Of a stretch of DNA of 7,342 bases, positions 6,235 to 7,342 are shown piece after piece. The stretch is taken from assembly GCA_946543495.1 (NCBI GenBank), contig CAMNLS010000058.1:1-7342 (forward strand), given 5' to 3'. The stretch's first letter is position 1. Every line of letters begins with the position of its first letter. The notes under the pieces were generated by a model, which had not been told where the DNA came from, ran no database searches, and saw only the letters and a list, made by a program, of their open reading frames with translations. This DNA comes from an uncultured Selenomonadales bacterium. Its GTDB lineage: Bacteria > Bacillota > Negativicutes > Selenomonadales > Selenomonadaceae. Position numbers and translations under genes: made by a program.

Positions 6235-7342
6235 GTGAACAATCGGATTAGAAACTTTTCAATCATAGCGCACATAGACCACGGCAAATCGACGCTAGCC
6301 GACCGGCTGATTGAGATGACTGGCACGGTCGAGAAACGCGAGATGAGTGAGCAATTCCTCGACAACATGGAGCTTGAACGCGAACGCGGCATTACGATTA
6401 AGGCGCAGACTGTCAGACTTAAATACACGGCTAAGGACGGCGAAACTTATCAGCTGAACCTAATCGACACGCCCGGTCACGTCGACTTTACTTACGAGGT
6501 CTCAAGGTCGCTTGCCGCCTGCGAAGGCGCGTTGCTCGTCGTGGACGCTACTCAGGGCGTCGAGGCTCAAACCTTGTCGAACGTCTACCTTGCGCTTGAA
6601 CACGACTTGGAGATTGTACCCGTCATCAATAAGATTGACTTGCCCAGCGCAGATGTTGAACGTGTCCGCGCAGAAATCGAAGAGACAATCGGGCTTGACG
6701 CCTCCGACGCCGTGCAATGTTCAGCTAAGACTGGCGCAGGCGTCGACGAGATTTTGGAAGCTATCGTCAAGAGAATTCCGCCGCCTGAAGGTGACAACGA
6801 TAAGCCGTTGCAAGCGTTGATATTCGATTCGTACTTCGACCCGTATAAAGGCGCGGTGGCTCACGTTAGGATTTTCGATGGCTCTGTTCGTAAGGGCGAC
6901 AAGCTAAAACTTTTGGCGACGGGCAAAGAGTTCGATGCGACGGAAATTGGAATTTTTGCACCGTCAATGACTGAACTTAGCGAACTAAACGCGGGCGAAG
7001 TCGGCTACATTTGCGGCAGTCTTAAAGACGTTCGCGATGTTCGAGTTGGCGACACCGTGACCACGTTAAAAAATCCCGCACAGGCTTTGGAAGGTTATCG
7101 CGCCCCCGTGCCTATGGTTTTTTGCGGACTTTACCCAACAGACAGTGTTGACTACGATAATTTGAAAGACGCGCTCGAAAAACTTCAGCTAAACGACGCC
7201 GCCCTTGTCTACGAGCCTGAAACGTCTGCCGCGTTGGGATTCGGCTTCCGTTGCGGCTTCTTAGGGCTGTTGCACATGGACGTTATTCAAGAACGTTTGG
7301 AGCGCGAATATAAATTAAAACTCGTCACGACCGCGCCGAGCG
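6235..7342 (+). CDS. lepA: Elongation factor 4 / LepA GTPase, N-terminal 369 residues (3' truncated by window edge)
   Basis: LepA is a translational GTPase that acts on the ribosome; back-translocation and a role in 30S subunit biogenesis have both been proposed. All five G motifs are visible: AHIDHGKST (residues 12-20), RERGITIK with T54 (49-56), DTPGHVD (78-84) including the catalytic-position H82, NKID (132-135) and SAK (163-165). The following beta-barrel domain has DSYFDPYKGAV (about residues 197-207), and the next domain begins at VPMVFCGLYPTD; FGFRCGFLGLLHMD is typical of LepA rather than EF-G. The start is GTG at 6235, 8 nt after GGGAG (6222-6226). The frame is open to the last base, so roughly 230 C-terminal residues, including the LepA-specific end, are missing. 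No shift or damaged motif is seen. Divergent from the radical SAM gene with a 92-bp spacer. Confidence 0.97.
   Translation, partial: MNNRIRNFSIIAHIDHGKSTLADRLIEMTGTVEKREMSEQFLDNMELERERGITIKAQTVRLKYTAKDGETYQLNLIDTPGHVDFTYEVSRSLAACEGALLVVDATQGVEAQTLSNVYLALEHDLEIVPVINKIDLPSADVERVRAEIEETIGLDASDAVQCSAKTGAGVDEILEAIVKRIPPPEGDNDKPLQALIFDSYFDPYKGAVAHVRIFDGSVRKGDKLKLLATGKEFDATEIGIFAPSMTELSELNAGEVGYICGSLKDVRDVRVGDTVTTLKNPAQALEGYRAPVPMVFCGLYPTDSVDYDNLKDALEKLQLNDAALVYEPETSAALGFGFRCGFLGLLHMDVIQERLEREYKLKLVTTAPS

Noticed and set aside
6512..6820. 102-codon open frame overlapping lepA
   Set aside because: Out of frame within conserved LepA G-domain sequence with no independent support.

Overview
This 7.3-kb stretch is bacterial chromosome, densely packed with protein genes on both strands. 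Strong Shine-Dalgarno sites, a LysR-type regulator, a clostridial-style glutamyl-tRNA synthetase and lepA suggest a Bacillota genome. A Negativicutes/Selenomonad-type anaerobe is plausible, but that is an impression from protein style and was not tested by a search. I see no tRNA, rRNA, CRISPR array, insertion sequence or integrase. The longest non-coding gap is the 159-bp divergent promoter region at 3056-3214.

Left block (1-2134, + strand): three tightly packed genes that look like one operon. They are the C-terminal end of a GT41/O-GlcNAc-transferase-like glycosyltransferase (5' end outside the window), a Uma2-family (DUF820) nuclease-fold protein, and a methyltransferase-like protein that appears to lack the SAM-binding glycine motif. 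The junctions are TAA-ATG with 0 and 1 nt between genes. An intrinsic terminator, probably usable from both sides, closes the block and also faces the end of the convergent LysR gene.

Middle block (2150-4555): a LysR regulator (- strand) is divergent from gltX (+ strand). Each has its own recognisable promoter in the shared spacer. The gltX product reads as a GluRS, but appears to lack about 35-45 residues normally found between the AYY segment and the IRxKxP segment.

Right block (4544-7342): a radical SAM/SPASM enzyme (- strand) runs convergently into gltX, and the two coding regions overlap by 12 bp. Its N-terminus carries a proline-rich linker and a two-unit W-Y/H-Y-G-EGR repeat domain otherwise seen in bacterial surface-polysaccharide glycosyltransferases. 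It is divergent from lepA (EF4), which runs off the right edge. The two divergent promoters have -35 hexamers that directly abut, and both promoters have 17-bp spacers.

Functionally, the window pairs translation genes (gltX, lepA), probably driven by near-identical constitutive promoters, with genes that look linked to glycan or surface modification (the GT41-like protein, the methyltransferase-like protein and the radical SAM protein). The most unusual items are the shortened GluRS, the glycan-repeat/radical SAM fusion, and the shared lepA/radical SAM promoter.
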